From NCBI GenBank assembly GCA_026120185.1, contig JANUWF010003368.1, positions 3,100,001 to 3,164,000 of the forward strand: a DNA stretch of 64,000 bases, read 5' to 3'. The DNA comes from Voacanga thouarsii. Lineage: Eukaryota > Streptophyta > Magnoliopsida > Gentianales > Apocynaceae. Within the stretch, counting starts at the first letter, position 1. Each line of letters starts with the position of its first letter. Below the pieces are notes generated by a model that saw only the letters and a program-made list of their open reading frames with translations, ran no database searches and had not been told where the DNA came from. The position numbers were made by a program, and so were the translations under genes. This document shows, one piece after another, positions 37,924 through 49,968 of the stretch.

Positions 37924-38071
37924 TGTTGGAATGTATGCCCTCTAGACTAGGTTTCTAATGTAATTATTGAATTTATTAATAAAAGAATTTATTTTTAAAA
38001 ATTTATTTATGAATTTACATTTTATTTGTACACGATTTCAATTTGATCATTTTTGCCATTTTCGATCTTTA
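37924..38071 (+). repeat. 3' LTR remnant of the copia element (148 bp)
   Basis: The first 115 bases match the start of the 5' LTR (TGTTGGAATGTATGCCC). The remaining 33 match its end (TTTGATCATTTTTGCC to TTTA). The junction is near 38,038, between CACGATTTCA and ATTTGATC. About 1.66 kb of LTR is missing while both termini are retained, so this is an internal deletion and not a 3' truncation. Confidence 0.85.
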
Positions 38072-38145
38072 GCAGCAACATACATGCACACAAAACTACA
38101 AAAAAAAAAGAATCAAAATTTTACATCATTAAATCTAGAAAAAAT

Positions 38146-38413
38146 AGTCATTCAATCAATTATCTTTTATGTTTTGGAGATTTAGGTCTTTCTTCCTTTA
38201 TTTCAACTTTTTAGGTCCCCTAACTATTATTTTTGTGCAATTTTAGTCATTTTTTTTTTAGGATTTTGTTAGTCAAACTGTCATTTGACTAACGAAACCT
38301 TAATAAAATGACCAAAACGACACAAAAATAATAGTTATGGAACCTAACAAGTTGAAAAAAAATAAAAAAGATCAAAATTATCAAAAATAAAAGTTAAAAG
38401 ATTGGATCGGCTT
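38146..38413. mobile_element. Hairpin MITE, copy 1
   Basis: Left GGTCCCCTAACTATTATTTTT and its inverse ATAATAGTTATGGAACC pair across a short centre (GTTAGTCAAACTGTCATTTGACTAAC). Outer arms pair ATTCAATC-type and GATTGGATCGG-type words. The whole element folds on itself and codes for nothing. Confidence 0.65.
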
Positions 38414-39278
38414 ATTTTCTAAGCATACTTGTAAAGTATATATAAGTTTCACAAATTAATAATTTAATTGTTAGATTTTCTATAAAAGTTGAAAAATTAA
38501 ATATATTAAATTTTAATCACACTGGATATAATTTGTCATTTTATCAAGTATTTAAATAATGTTACATTATGGCGTTTGCTTAATTTAAAATATGCGACTA
38601 TCAAATTAATAATATATCTATTCATTTAACTTGTATCGTATGAAATACTTAAAAAAAAAGGAAATTTGTTAACAAAATGATTATACTAACCATTCTATTG
38701 GATCAATTAAAAGCAAAATTCGAATATCAATGATGCAAAATAATTAAATTTTGGAAATATTCCTTGATTAAATTTTTAATTTTTTAATTTTTTGTTAAAT
38801 AATAAATTTTTCTTAAGATTCTATTTCAAAATTTCTCCTAAATTTGAGATATATTTCCGTTGAATTCTTTTATTAATTTTCATTTTAATTTTTCATTAAA
38901 TAATAAAATTTCCTAAACAATCTCTTCTGAATTCCATTCAAAGTTGGGAATAATTTCTTTATTGCTTTTTAAATTTTTTTTATTAACTAATCGTCTTTAA
39001 CTTGGAATAGATTCAACTATAAGAATTTTGTATGCCAATTCCATCTCAAAATTGGAACGGATTTTTTATTAATTTTTATTTTTATTAAATAATATATTTT
39101 TAAGAATTTATTTCTAATTTGTTCCAAATTTTAATTAAATTTGGGATAGATTTACAATGAATACAACGAATACTTTATTATTTTTTAAAATAAAATTTGA
39201 AGAATTTATCTTAAATCCATCTGAAATCCTTCCAAATTTGGAGATAGATTTTTTAATTGCTTTATTATTTAAAAAAAA
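38414..39278. other. AT-rich spacer with imperfect repeats, no gene
   Basis: Phrases of the type AATTTGGGATAGATTT and TTTATTAATTTTTATTTTT recur several times at 38,750-39,250, suggesting old tandem or MITE-derived duplications. No coding signal. Confidence 0.4.
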
Positions 39279-39509
39279 TTAGCCGATTCAATCCCTTAAC
39301 TTTTATATTTAAGAGGTTTAGGTCCTTTTTCTTCCCCCCCCCCCCCCAACTTGTTAGATCCCCTAACTATTATTTGTGGGTCATTTTGGTCCTTTTATTA
39401 AGGTTTCGTTAGTCAATCGCATAAAATAGTTAGGGGATCTAAAAACTTGAAAAAAAGAAAAGGGATCTAAACTTCCAAAATATATAAGTTAAGGGATTGA
39501 ATTGCCTAA
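39279..39509. mobile_element. Hairpin MITE, copy 2 of the same family
   Basis: It opens TTAGCCGATTCAATCCC and closes GGGATTGAATTGCCTAA, inverted arms of about 47 bases. The inner words TCCCCTAACTATTATTTG and AATAGTTAGGGGATC are shared with copy 1. It includes a run of about 14 C at 39,334-39,347. Confidence 0.7.
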
Positions 39510-39622
39510 TTTTTCTTAAATCTAATTATAAGACACTCGTATGTATATCTTAATGATCAGAATTAAAATAGCCCATAAAACTTTGTGAAAACTGATTAAC
39601 ATAAGATCTATACACTTAAACC

Positions 39623-41105
39623 TGTTAAGGATATACCTTTAAAAAATTTATACTTATACTATTGTCATTATGTATTATGTAATAATATGAGGTATTTCTT
39701 TTCATGAATAGTATATTTAGTTTTGTGGTCATGAAATATGTGACTTGATAGTAAAACCCTATAATAAATACAATGACTATTCTTAAATTATCCCTAATCG
39801 ATTATTATTAGTGGAATAATAATAAATTAAAATTAGTATGTTTGTGACTTGATGGCTATGTTTTACTGGTCATGGATATATGTGATATCAAGTCAAAATA
39901 TAAATAAATATTAGAGAACATTGTATTGGACATGGCCCACTGTGACAGTACTTCATAGAACATGTCATAAGTACTTTCTAACAATAATGATATTAAAAGT
40001 CCTTCGACCTAAATTCATCATAGTTTCCTACCTAATAAATTCTATATTTTGATGTTATCTAAAGTTGTCTTTAACCAGATAATAAATTAGACCACGGTTG
40101 GATATAGAATAAACCAGGAAGAGGAATATTATTGATAGTGAAGGAATTTGTCCCTTTTAATTTTGGGAGAGATGTCCATAGGCCCCTTGATAAGTTAGAC
40201 TATTAAAATGTATGACCGTACTCAAATATATCAATTTGAGATATTGATATCATTTGTTTGAATAATCTACTATGAGATCAAGGAATAATTGATTAAGCTT
40301 AATAAGGATAATATACTCCGTGCCTTATGCTTAATTTGGATATCGTGTGACAAAAGAACTAAAGTTATAGTTTGGTTCAAAGAGATCACTGATCTTCATT
40401 TAACCTGGATAGTTATATTATTTTGTTAGAAGTTGCTTATAACTTGTGGGCCATTTAAATATGATTTGGGCACACTTAAATGAACCTATAGGGTAACACA
40501 TTAAGCGAACACATTAGGCTATTTTTCTAGTAACTAGGTTCGTTGTATTTGGAAATATATCTAGGTTAATTGAACCTAGAAAAATGACCAAATACAATGA
40601 ATCTGGAAATATGTCCACATTCGATGTATCTGGAGAATGTCCAGATTATAAGAATCTGACTCGATAAATTAATTTGTTAAATTACCGAGATAATGATAGA
40701 ATCTTATCATATCAGTTTTAATTTAAATTTAAAATAAAATATGATAAGATATTATGAGAGTTGGAATTTAAGAGAGAAAACCCTTGCCGTCTTCTGAGGT
40801 TAGCTCTTTATCAAAATATTCGTGCCTCCAATTCACCAAAAAAATTAAACCTCTCAAATCCTAGGCCCTAACATTCCCGGGTAATGAGTTGATTCGCCGT
40901 ATGTATTCGATAGAGGACGGTCACATATTACAACATTTGGTGATCGTTCAAGTTGCACATATACCTAAAAACAGAAGTCAGAGGTCTTGATTATGTCAAA
41001 TAAAAGTAATTCTATAATCCATAGATCGATCTTAATCATTTGGCTTGGGTCCTTGGAAGGGATTCATGGATGTTTTTCGCATTTAAGAGTCCACGAATCC
41101 TAACA
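39623..41105 (+). mobile_element. Candidate LTR, 1.48 kb
   Basis: The ends TGTTAAGGAT and GAATCCTAACA are near-inverted and have the TG...CA form. The body has the low-coding texture of a copia LTR, with a C/T-rich 5'-leader-like stretch near 40,780-40,870. No matching target duplication (AAACC versus AAATG) and only a poor primer-site match downstream, so it may be one LTR of a decayed element. Confidence 0.4.
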
Positions 41106-42253
41106 AAATGGTCCATAGTATCATATATGAGATGACTTTGATTCCTCTATTGGGATTCATCAGCAATAAACAATGCCATAGTGGAAGCAACAGAGGAAGG
41201 AAGAAATCGAATCCTAAGCAAGAGGATCACTCATACATAAATAAAATGGATCAGAGAAGGGAGGTACTGTACACATTTCAAAATTTTGCAGCTTTTCAAT
41301 GAAAGGAATGCCACAATCTGCAACTAAACTCGCACCACCGATAAGCCTTCTTTGATGTTTTTGTTGATTTCACAAAACCACAAACACGTGACAAACTCAA
41401 AGCTATAGATCAAATTCCGCTTGTTTTGTTTGTAATTGACCACTATGTCCCAAGCGTAGGAACGACTCTAGTAGTATCTACACGAGGACAACACTTAAGC
41501 AGCAATGCTATTAGCCAATGCTAGCAGGCTTGGTGGCAACTAGGATAGTTTCGGAAGAAACAATGGACAACCGATTCTTAGGATTTTGTGAAAACAATTT
41601 TTCAGAACTTCTCCACTAGCAGCTAACCCCCTTAAGTGAGCTATTTATAGACCCTTATAGGGCATAGGGTTATGTATACAATTGCACTTAAACCTCAAAT
41701 TACAAATACTTTATAATTAGCCCATAAGATTATAAGCAACTTATAATTCGCCCACAATATTATTTTCTTCTTACAAAATAACTCTATATATAATATTATA
41801 TTATAATATCTTGAATATTAAATCCTCTATTGTGTGTATCCTATTAGATTTTCTGAGCAATTGGTAGAAAAATATGAACTAGTCCTACCAATTGTAGGAT
41901 TAACAATCCTCAATAATTAGAATTGATTTATTAATCTTCTAATTACTAAATTCACATCAAGCAAATCAAAAGCGGCATCTAGTAGTGAATCATGACCATT
42001 CAAAAGTTTAGAAAGCTAAATAGTTTGACATGAACCTTTCAATAGCAAATACTAATGCAATAAACTCTATTCATCATACTATATCTCATCTAATTTAGAG
42101 TATGGAGTTAGGGTCAACTCCCACTAGAGTATTATTAATTCTAACCCAAATACTTTAATACTTGTTCCCAGAATCTATTACTCATTATATGTATCATCTT
42201 AGAATTGTTTCCATCATATAGTTGCCTTGCCCAACAACTCCTTAAGTGATGAT

Positions 42254-43880
42254 TGTAATACCCCACCTATAGGTACCCTTAGTCCTTATAGGAGAAGGGG
42301 CATTGCACGGCATTATGGTTGCACATATGTTAATTTAATGCATTTGTATGAATATATGTGATCTTTGTGCTTGCATATGTGTGAATTCATTTAATGGGCT
42401 TATAGTGGTGTGTGATTGAGTTAGATGAGCTTTTGTTTTGATGAGTAGAATTTAATGGAAGAGAATGTGATGTGTTGGTTGAGGATGAAAGGAATTTGAT
42501 GGGGAATATTTAAACAAAAGTTGATATGGTTTAATGGATGAAGTTTGGTTTGTATTTCTTGGACACTAGGACTTGAATCCCAGCTTGATCTTATTTTTTC
42601 CCCTTATTTTTCCTCTTATTTTTCTTCTCTTAGTTTTCCTCTCTTCCTTGGCTGAAAATCCTCCTAGCCGCCATCTTGGGTTTCTTTCCTAAATTTTAGG
42701 AGATTTGATTCTCTTATGTTTTTAAAATTTAAACCTAGGAATTTATCTTCTAAATTTTATTTTATTTGCAATAAATTTATAAAAGTTTATCTATTTAAAT
42801 ATTTGGAATTTTATCTATCAAATTACATACATATTCTTTATTTATTTTTTTTTATCTAAGGGATTAAAAAACCCTAGTGTCGTTCGCCACCTAAAGATAA
42901 AACCCTACGACGAGTTTTATTTTAAATATATACAATCTGGTTTTTATCTTTAAATAAAACTTTAATTATCTTTTACCAAAATTCCTTTATAGTCATCATA
43001 ATTTCAACATATATTCATCCTATTAGCCGCCACTTTCTAGGAAGTATCTCCCTAATTTGATTTTTGAAGTTTTAAATAAATTAGGATAAAAACTGAGTTT
43101 TATATTTATTTAATTTAATATTTATCTTCTTTTAAATATTTCACCCTACTTTTAGGGATAAAAATTCTAGCTTTTATGCATGTTTGTAGCTGCCATTTTT
43201 AGGTGTTCTCTAACCCTAATGAAACTCTTAATCTAAATACAAGAAGTCTCCTAATATCTAGTGATAAAACCCTATCAAATTACTTCAACAATTATCATTA
43301 AAGAACCAGCATTATTACTCAAACATTATACTCCTTTTTCCCTCTTGGTGCTGCCACCCTCTCTCTCTTGTTTTCTTATTTTTGGCCTAGTAGCCTTTTC
43401 CCTTCTTTTATCACTCAGGCACACGAAATTTAGAGAAAAAGAAAATCTTACTTTATTAAACTCCAACTCTTGTTTCAAACTCTTAGATAGAATTGTAATC
43501 TATCTAGATCACTACTCACCGAAGCACAACCCACCCTAAACCCTAGTGATTTCAGCCTTACACCACACACACATACACGAAAGTTCCAAGCAAGCACGCA
43601 ACCTCATTTGTTTTATCAAAACACAAAAATTGCACAAGAGCTCTCTCTCTTTCTATTTTGGCCATATTGCACTAATAATAAATTAGTTATTCTCCAAATC
43701 TTTCATTGCTCAACTTAGAGTCATAAATGACTCTCTTTTTATACAGATTCAAAGAAACCAAAACTCTTTCTTGCATACATCTCTTTTGCCCAATGAACTG
43801 AAACACTAAGAGAATATCTTGGTCTAGCTGCCACATACACACACCCTAAAGCCTTGAGTGGTGTTCTTCCTCCATTCAAA

Positions 43881-43924
<44 letters not shown>

Positions 43925-45657
43925 TAATAGAATCATTTCAAGGCAGTTCTAATGCTCTTGCTCTTCCTTATCTTTTTCTTCTTTCCTTCCTTCCTTCTTC
44001 ATGCTAACTAAAGGACTGATTTACTAAATTCTTCCTCTACTACTCGGATCTATTGATACAAGGCTAAGGTCAGACTATGATATTAGGGCATAAGAATTGT
44101 TTGGTTTGTTATTCGATTTAGCTAGAGTGTTTTGATGCCTACTATAGTTAAGTTAAGATCTTTTGATTTAGATAAACATGTTTTATCAATTGTATGATTA
44201 TGGAGATTGTGGATTGTTCAGTTATCTATTCTTCGAGATTTAAAGGAATAAGGATTGGTTAATAAAAGATGAGCAGGAAATAGAGGATACAGTAGTTTGA
44301 TCACTTGAATTGATTAGGTCATCATGATGTCTAGAACAACTTATATATGATTTAATTATGTAAGAAACAAAACTGTAGATAATAAATGTTGAGTTTGATG
44401 TACTCTTTTAAGAAAGGAGCAAATGTTTAGAATCATGAGTCTTATTGGCTTAGATGTTCTCGATAATTATATCAGGTGTTGGAATGGAATTTTGGATTAT
44501 GGAATTATATGATTCTAGATAAGGAAGGTTTTTGAAGTGAAGGGTCAAGCAGTTGACTTTTGCTTATCTGTCTGAGATATTCCAAGTAAGTCCTTGCCTA
44601 AATGTTTTACTAAAATGAGACTTTTGTTTGCAAGTCACATACTAAATGTTGAACGTACTGAGAAAACTTGAGATTACTTGGGTTGCAAGTATGGTCATTT
44701 TGTTTACTAAATAGTTTTAACAAACAATGTTTTAAATAAATGTTGATTTCTCTCTTCACACACACTAAACGTTTTAAGGGCACTCTATATGAAACCATGT
44801 TATGTAAAGCTAAGGTATTTGTGATTGTCAAATTGGGATTAACCTTTGAGCAAAATACTGAACATTGAGTACTCAATAAGGGTAGGCTACTAGAACTAGT
44901 TTTTGAACGGTTAGAGTGAGTCTCTAAGGAGGTGGCTACCTCTGAGGGTTGAGCTCTGTTTGAATAAGGCATCAGTTCTAGTAAGTCAAGACGGTCCGAG
45001 CTAGTTCTTTAGTCTAGAAGGACTCTTATTTGGAGTGGACATCCGATATATTTGGGTGTAGAGATAGAGGAATATCTTACCCTTGTAAACAGATCACCCA
45101 CTACCCAGTGATGCAGGGTTTCTTTGGGAAGTTATCATGATGGAATTTATGGCATGGACTTTGATGTAGAATTGTATAATCCCTTTGTTTTATTGACAAT
45201 TGGTTGAATTTCTTGAGAATGTTTCCAATCTACCTTAATGATATGTTTTGTGAAATACCACTCAAAGTTTAGGAAATGATACATTCTTTACTTGGAAATA
45301 CATTTTGTGAAATGTTTCAAATGTGTTTACATGAAACACTTGAAATTATATGAGCATGCACGAGACTTATTTAGATGTATTTCTCACACCTTTTATGTTA
45401 TATTTTCAGGTTGACAGCATTATAGGTTGTTACTCCTTTTGAGGACTTAGTTTTTAATTCTGGATGATGTTTTGTATTTTATTTTCCTTTTGAGACATTT
45501 GTTGAGATTGAAAAGACTTGTAATCGTTTTTCGTTGTAATAAGAATTAGATAGTTTATCTTTATTTTCTAAATTTTTTCTCGTTACAAAGACCCTTAATC
45601 CTTTGGAAAGGGTGACATTCCTACCTTTTAAAGGTACGTAGTTCTAGGGGTGTTACA
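42254..45657 (+). mobile_element. TGTAAYACCCC-family gypsy solo LTR (3,404 bp), copy 2
   Basis: It starts TGTAATACCCCACC and ends CTAGGGGTGTTACA. It is flanked by identical ATGAT at 42249-42253 and 45658-45662, a perfect 5-bp target duplication. No protein domain lies inside, so it is a long solo LTR. Ends match chromovirus (Tekay-like) gypsy LTRs. Read on the plus strand, it has a C/T-rich leader-like region at 43.3-43.9 kb and a possible poly-A region near 45.5 kb. A 92-codon frame at 43,261-43,539 is not recognised as a gene. Confidence 0.82.
43885..43919. repeat. (CT)n microsatellite, ~17 units
   Basis: An uninterrupted CT run inside the gypsy solo LTR. The 51372-55639 copy has a long GA/CT run at a corresponding place. 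Confidence 0.95.
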
Positions 45658-46323
45658 ATGATTCCCTGCAAAAAGCCGTGAGATATACTCTCCTACTAGT
45701 AGGAGTAATGAATTTTTTTGTGACTCTCTCAACTTTTGCATCCTTCATGTTGCACCTAATGTCCACCTTATATGGACAGTCTCTAAGAGATTCCGAGGAT
45801 TATAATCAAAGTACAGTACTTGTAAACAAAGTACCTTGGAGATCTTCAATCTAAGGATGCTTGCACATCATTGTAATGATATTCTATCACTGGTACTAAA
45901 TAATTATCCATATAATTATCTCATGGCTAAGTCATCTAATGTACTTGTTCATCCAACAAGCATCCATATGTTAACTTTAAATATCCGTATACTTACGGAT
46001 GTGAGAACCACTATTTGATCGAATCAGGAAGTATAACATGTGCTAATGTTTGCGCATTAATGATGTCCCGTCTCTTTAATACTATGATCAATGATAGTTT
46101 AAGCACAAGCACTATATAGTGTAGTAAAAATATCACATTATGGTCTCTATCAAGATTTATATCATAATTTCTTTAGCACCGTGTTTTTTAATTGGGCCTT
46201 TATCTGTCAGTTTTATACACATATGAAATAACAAATGAAAATTGAAATATAAAGAATGCCTTATAGTTAATATGTGTGCAATACACATCCTAAATTGATT
46301 GGCTCTAGGGCATATTACCAGCA

Positions 46324-47007
46324 ATTCTTATAGTCGTCAAGTACATGGATTCTTCTTATCAAGTGGATTTTAGATTTCAGATATTATCTCCAAGGAATTA
46401 ATTAGCTTTAATTGAAAGTAAGTATTTTTTTTTTTTTAATCCTTTCTGATGGTCGTACTTGTGGTGTATTGGAAGGTTAAAAAAAATAAAGTTCTTGGTG
46501 TGGAACACATTTTGACTACTGCGGCAGATGTCCTAAAGATGTGTAGAATTTAATTTCCTTGAGTTAGTAGGATTCCAATAGTTATGGTTTTTAATTCAGG
46601 TAGAGTCCTAAAATTATACATGCCTAGAATATTCCAGTGTAATGAGAGAAGTATAAATACTAGTATTCATCTACATGCATAGAAGTATCTCGATAACTTG
46701 AAAAGGGAGTGCACACATGACTTTTAGGGGACAGATGACGGTGTGAGAAGAAATCCCACAAAGACGAGAAAAGATCGAGGTTTTCTTGTGCGAGTTATGG
46801 GATCGTGTTGGATTCAGGGGCGCAACTATATATTCATTGGCCATGTTCAATTAGGTTGTGTTAGGGCTATGCTAATTTGAGTGTGTAGCTAGACACTAAT
46901 GAAATATTGGTAGTTGCAAAAGTCAATACAGTCAATAGGATTACGACTTTGATGTTATTGCATATCTTGAAGGCTGACGAATGCGGAAAACAAGCCAAGG
47001 TGGAGAA
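46324..47007 (+). other. Probable decayed internal DNA upstream of an LTR
   Basis: No coding match was recognised. It ends AAGCCAAGGTGGAGAA at 46,992-47,007, a polypurine-tract-like sequence directly before the LTR at 47008. Confidence 0.4.
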
Positions 47008-47558
47008 TGTTAGGTTTTACCTTGCATTCCTAACCTAATTAGAACAAAGAAGTTTGATTGAAAGGGTATTACTAATATATTTAGAATTAAGAAGTTACTA
47101 TTATCTTTTATATATATATATTAGAATTAGGAAGTCACTTATACTACGTCCTATGTTGATTATGAGTCTTATAACTTGGTATCTATATATAGGTGGAATC
47201 ATAAGTTTTTTAGGGTGTCCGAGTTTGTACTAATGTATTTAGCATTGTAGAGCTTATGACTTGGTATTTTTATATAGGTGGAGTCATCAGTTGTTTAGGG
47301 AGTTGTGGTTTGTTCTAATATATCTAGTGTTATGGCATGTGTATAAATTAGGCGAGTGTATGAGTGGTGCGATATAAGATTTGAAAAAAATGCTAACAGT
47401 ACCTTATTTAAATCTTTTAGTTACTGTTAATAAAGTGTTTCGTAAGTAGACGTAGGTTTTGTTAGATAAGTCAACCATGTAAATCTTTTATACCTTATTT
47501 TATTCTTCATATTTATTTTTCTGTTCTCACTAATTATTCAGGTTTGATTTTCCTAACA
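47008..47558 (+). mobile_element. Copia-type LTR, 551 bp, probably a 3' LTR
   Basis: It starts TGTTAGGTTTTACC and ends GATTTTCCTAACA, giving perfect 7-bp inverted ends TGTTAGG/CCTAACA. A polypurine tract precedes it. No partner LTR was found within the window. Confidence 0.6.
47163..47335. repeat. Two-copy tandem repeat of ~85-95 bp inside the LTR
   Basis: The unit contains CTTATAACTTGGTATCTATA, then ATAGGTGGAATCATAAG, TTTAGGG, and TACTAATGTATTTAGC. The second copy at about 47,250 has CTTATGACTTGGTATTTTTA and ATAGGTGGAGTCATCAG. Confidence 0.65.
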
Positions 47559-48197
47559 AATATAAAATGGAGTTTGGATAATAGTCGCGACATCAACCGT
47601 AAAGTGGAGTTTGCATTCTGTGTTGAAGAAGAGGCCGTGTGGAGTCAAGTTGTTGGAGCTCAATTGAGGGAGGGCTTAGTGAGCGAGGGACGTTGGTGAC
47701 ATTGAGGAATCTATTCTCATGCCATATGCTGCTAATCTTCCTAATGTGGGTGACCGCTTGTATGACGAGGCTATATGTACGAGGAGTTCTGCTTGGAGGG
47801 GATGCCTCAATGAGGCTCTGATGAACTTCCTTCTGTATTGCGTCCTCCTATCTCCTGAGCCCAACCATTAATTCCACATGGCTCCTAGACCTCCAATACT
47901 CCTCTTAAAGCTCAAAAACCTCTACGGCAATAAGCTACATTCCTCTGTTGAGGACTTTGCTACTTTAGGGTCACTTTTCCGATGGTTTAGCTCTCAATTT
48001 TCTTCCTTTCTTACTTTTTGTCAAACTCGATTATCTTTAGTTGAACACATTAACCTATATTTTATTGGAAGGCAGAATGTTCCATCTTATTTATTAATTA
48101 AAATGGGCTTCATTTATGGGTGCTTGTTAACTCAACTAAATATTTAAGATTAATTAATTAAATACTTATTTAATTAAATATATTTGGCAATGAATAA
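47559..48197. other. Intergenic, GC-richer block, no gene recognised
   Basis: Frames of 60-89 codons occur at 47,639-48,147, but no family is recognisable and stops break any longer reading. Confidence 0.35.
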
Positions 48198-48199
48198 TA

Positions 48200-48435
48200 C
48201 TCATTCTGTCCTAATAAAATTGACTTTTTTACTATTTTAAATTGTCTAAAAAAGTTGACATTTTTCTTAAAATGAAAGTTTTTAATATATTATATATTAT
48301 AAAATAATCAGTATATCTCTCATATATTACTTTTATATATTTAGATTTGATATAAAGTATTATGAGATCTATTTTTACGTTTATATAAAATCTTGTGCTA
48401 AATCAACCACTTTAATTTGGCTGGGATGGAGGGAG
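48200..48435. mobile_element. Stowaway-like MITE (Tc1/mariner), 236 bp
   Basis: Right end GGATGGAGGGAG is the inverse of the classic CTCCCTCCGTCCC Stowaway terminus with one change. The left end CTCATTCTGTCC is a diverged version. TA dinucleotides flank both sides (48198-48199, 48436-48437), the expected Tc1/mariner target duplication. Internal arms AAAATTGACTTTTTTA and AACCACTTTAATTTGG are partly inverted. Confidence 0.8.
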
Positions 48436-48573
48436 TATGAAGTATTAAATTATTTAAGTATGCTTAATATTAAATTTATAATCTTATTTAATTGATTAAG
48501 ATATACTAAAATCTTATTATAAATTTTAAACGAAATAAAAGTCACCTAAATTTGAAGTTTAAATACGTTAAAT

Positions 48574-48575
<2 letters not shown>

Positions 48576-48612
<37 letters not shown>

Positions 48613-48613
48613 T
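48576..48613. repeat. (TTA)n microsatellite
   Basis: About 12 uninterrupted TTA units. Confidence 0.95.
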
Positions 48614-49903
48614 AGTCTAAATATGTTAAATAGACTTTTTTTTCTATGATTTTTTTCATGACTTTAATGGGGAAATTAAAATTAGCTAATTATAAATTTT
48701 TAAAAAATAAAAGGGAGAAAAGAAAAGAAACTGGGTGAGCAAGATAGGGTCAAAGCATCCAATCCTGCGAGTCAAGGCATTTAAGTACTTCTTGTTTCCA
48801 ATCATTAACTTTTTACAGTTAAAAGAAGTCGACAAAGCACTAGGTGTAATCAGGTTTTTTTTTTATATAAATATTTATTTTAAATAATAGACATTGGATA
48901 CCAATAATTTTATTTACCTTTTCTAAATAATTTTTTATTTGTACATTACAGTGACAAAGATTTGTGTTTAATAATTCAATTTCAATATTTTGTCTTTATT
49001 TTTTTAATCTGTAAAGAAAAAATTCCTTTATAGTATTATTCAATTATTCTTAGAATAAATATAATAAATGTGCCAATATAAATAGTGATTAAAAAATTCA
49101 GAAAGCTATTAATAAAGGAGGATAAAAAAAAATCTCATGTAAATAAGTGTTATGGAATTGAGCAAAAAAAAAAAGTTATGGTTGATTATTTTGAATATAT
49201 TATGATTTAAAATTACGTTTAACAAACACAAAGTTATTGCGGCTGATTCTATTATATTCACAATCACTAAAATCACGATTTGTATAATCAAGTCTAGAAA
49301 CCACAATGCCAAATTAACCCTTAAAATTATCTATGCATCTGCTTCTTTTCCTTACACTCAAGGTTTCAACAACAATAATAAAGTGATAGATTTTAAGATT
49401 TATTAATAAATTATTTAACAAAAGCAGTTAGTTTCATTTAAAATTATCGCATAACAGTGACAAATTTCAATAAAGCGTTACCATATTTTTTTTGGTAAAT
49501 TATTATTTTTTATACCATAGTGGTTACAATTAAATCTACAAAAATTACTTTTCATATAGGTATTAATTTGGCATTACAAAATATTTGTTTCTTCTTTTCA
49601 TGAAAGCCGAACAAGAAATACACAAAAAAAGAAAAAAAAACAATTAAAACAAGAAGTTGTAGATGTTTATAAACTTTTAAACTTACTATGAAATATTTGC
49701 CTTTTGTGGAAGCTTTTGAAAACTTTATATTTTTTAACCAAAAAAAAAAAAAAATGTCAAACGCCTCCGCATAGCAATAACACTATCTAATATGCATAAA
49801 GGAAACAAATTGACAGTACACAAAGAGGCAAACCTACCACCAATCCATGACCTTTTCTATAAAAATATAAAAGAAATTATTTCTGAACTCCTTTTATTAC
49901 AAA
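48614..49903. other. AT-rich intergenic DNA, no gene recognised
   Basis: No coding or transposon signature was seen. Poly-A runs lie near 49,165, 49,630 and 49,740. Confidence 0.4.
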
Positions 49904-49914
49904 CTAGGTTGGTT

Positions 49915-49931
49915 CCCGTGTATTGTACGGG
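49915..49931 (-). other. Helitron 3'-terminal hairpin
   Basis: CCCGT and ACGGG arms, extended by one G:T pair, enclose a short loop. It is followed on the minus strand by AACCAAC and CTAGT. Confidence 0.65.
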
Positions 49932-49968
49932 ATAATTTTAATAATTTTCTCAATTTTTTTACATTCAA

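Larger units (their letters stand above)
30484..38071 (+). mobile_element. Nearly complete Ty1/copia retrotransposon, inactive, shrunken 3' LTR
   Basis: The order is 5' LTR 30484-32289, primer-binding site, leader, decayed gag-pol in copia order (gag, protease, integrase, reverse transcriptase, RNase H), polypurine tract, and 3' LTR 37924-38071. It is flanked by GTAGC (30479-30483) and GCAGC (38072-38076), a 5-bp duplication with one mismatch. This shows the outer ends belong to one insertion. LTR ends TGTTGGAATGTATGCC and the long LTR point to the Angela-like lineage, which is an inference. The 3' LTR lacks about 1.66 kb. Many stops and frameshifts make it non-autonomous. Confidence 0.88.
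41340..46323 (-). mobile_element. Older copia-type LTR (minus), split by a gypsy solo LTR
   Basis: On the minus strand it begins TGCTGGTAATATGCCCTAG at 46323, matching the TGTTGGAAATATGCCCTAG start of Angela-type LTRs. It continues to 45658, is interrupted by the 42254-45657 insertion, and resumes at 42253. The exact duplication at the insertion shows both halves were once continuous. The 3' end, near 41,340, was not located. Confidence 0.55.
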
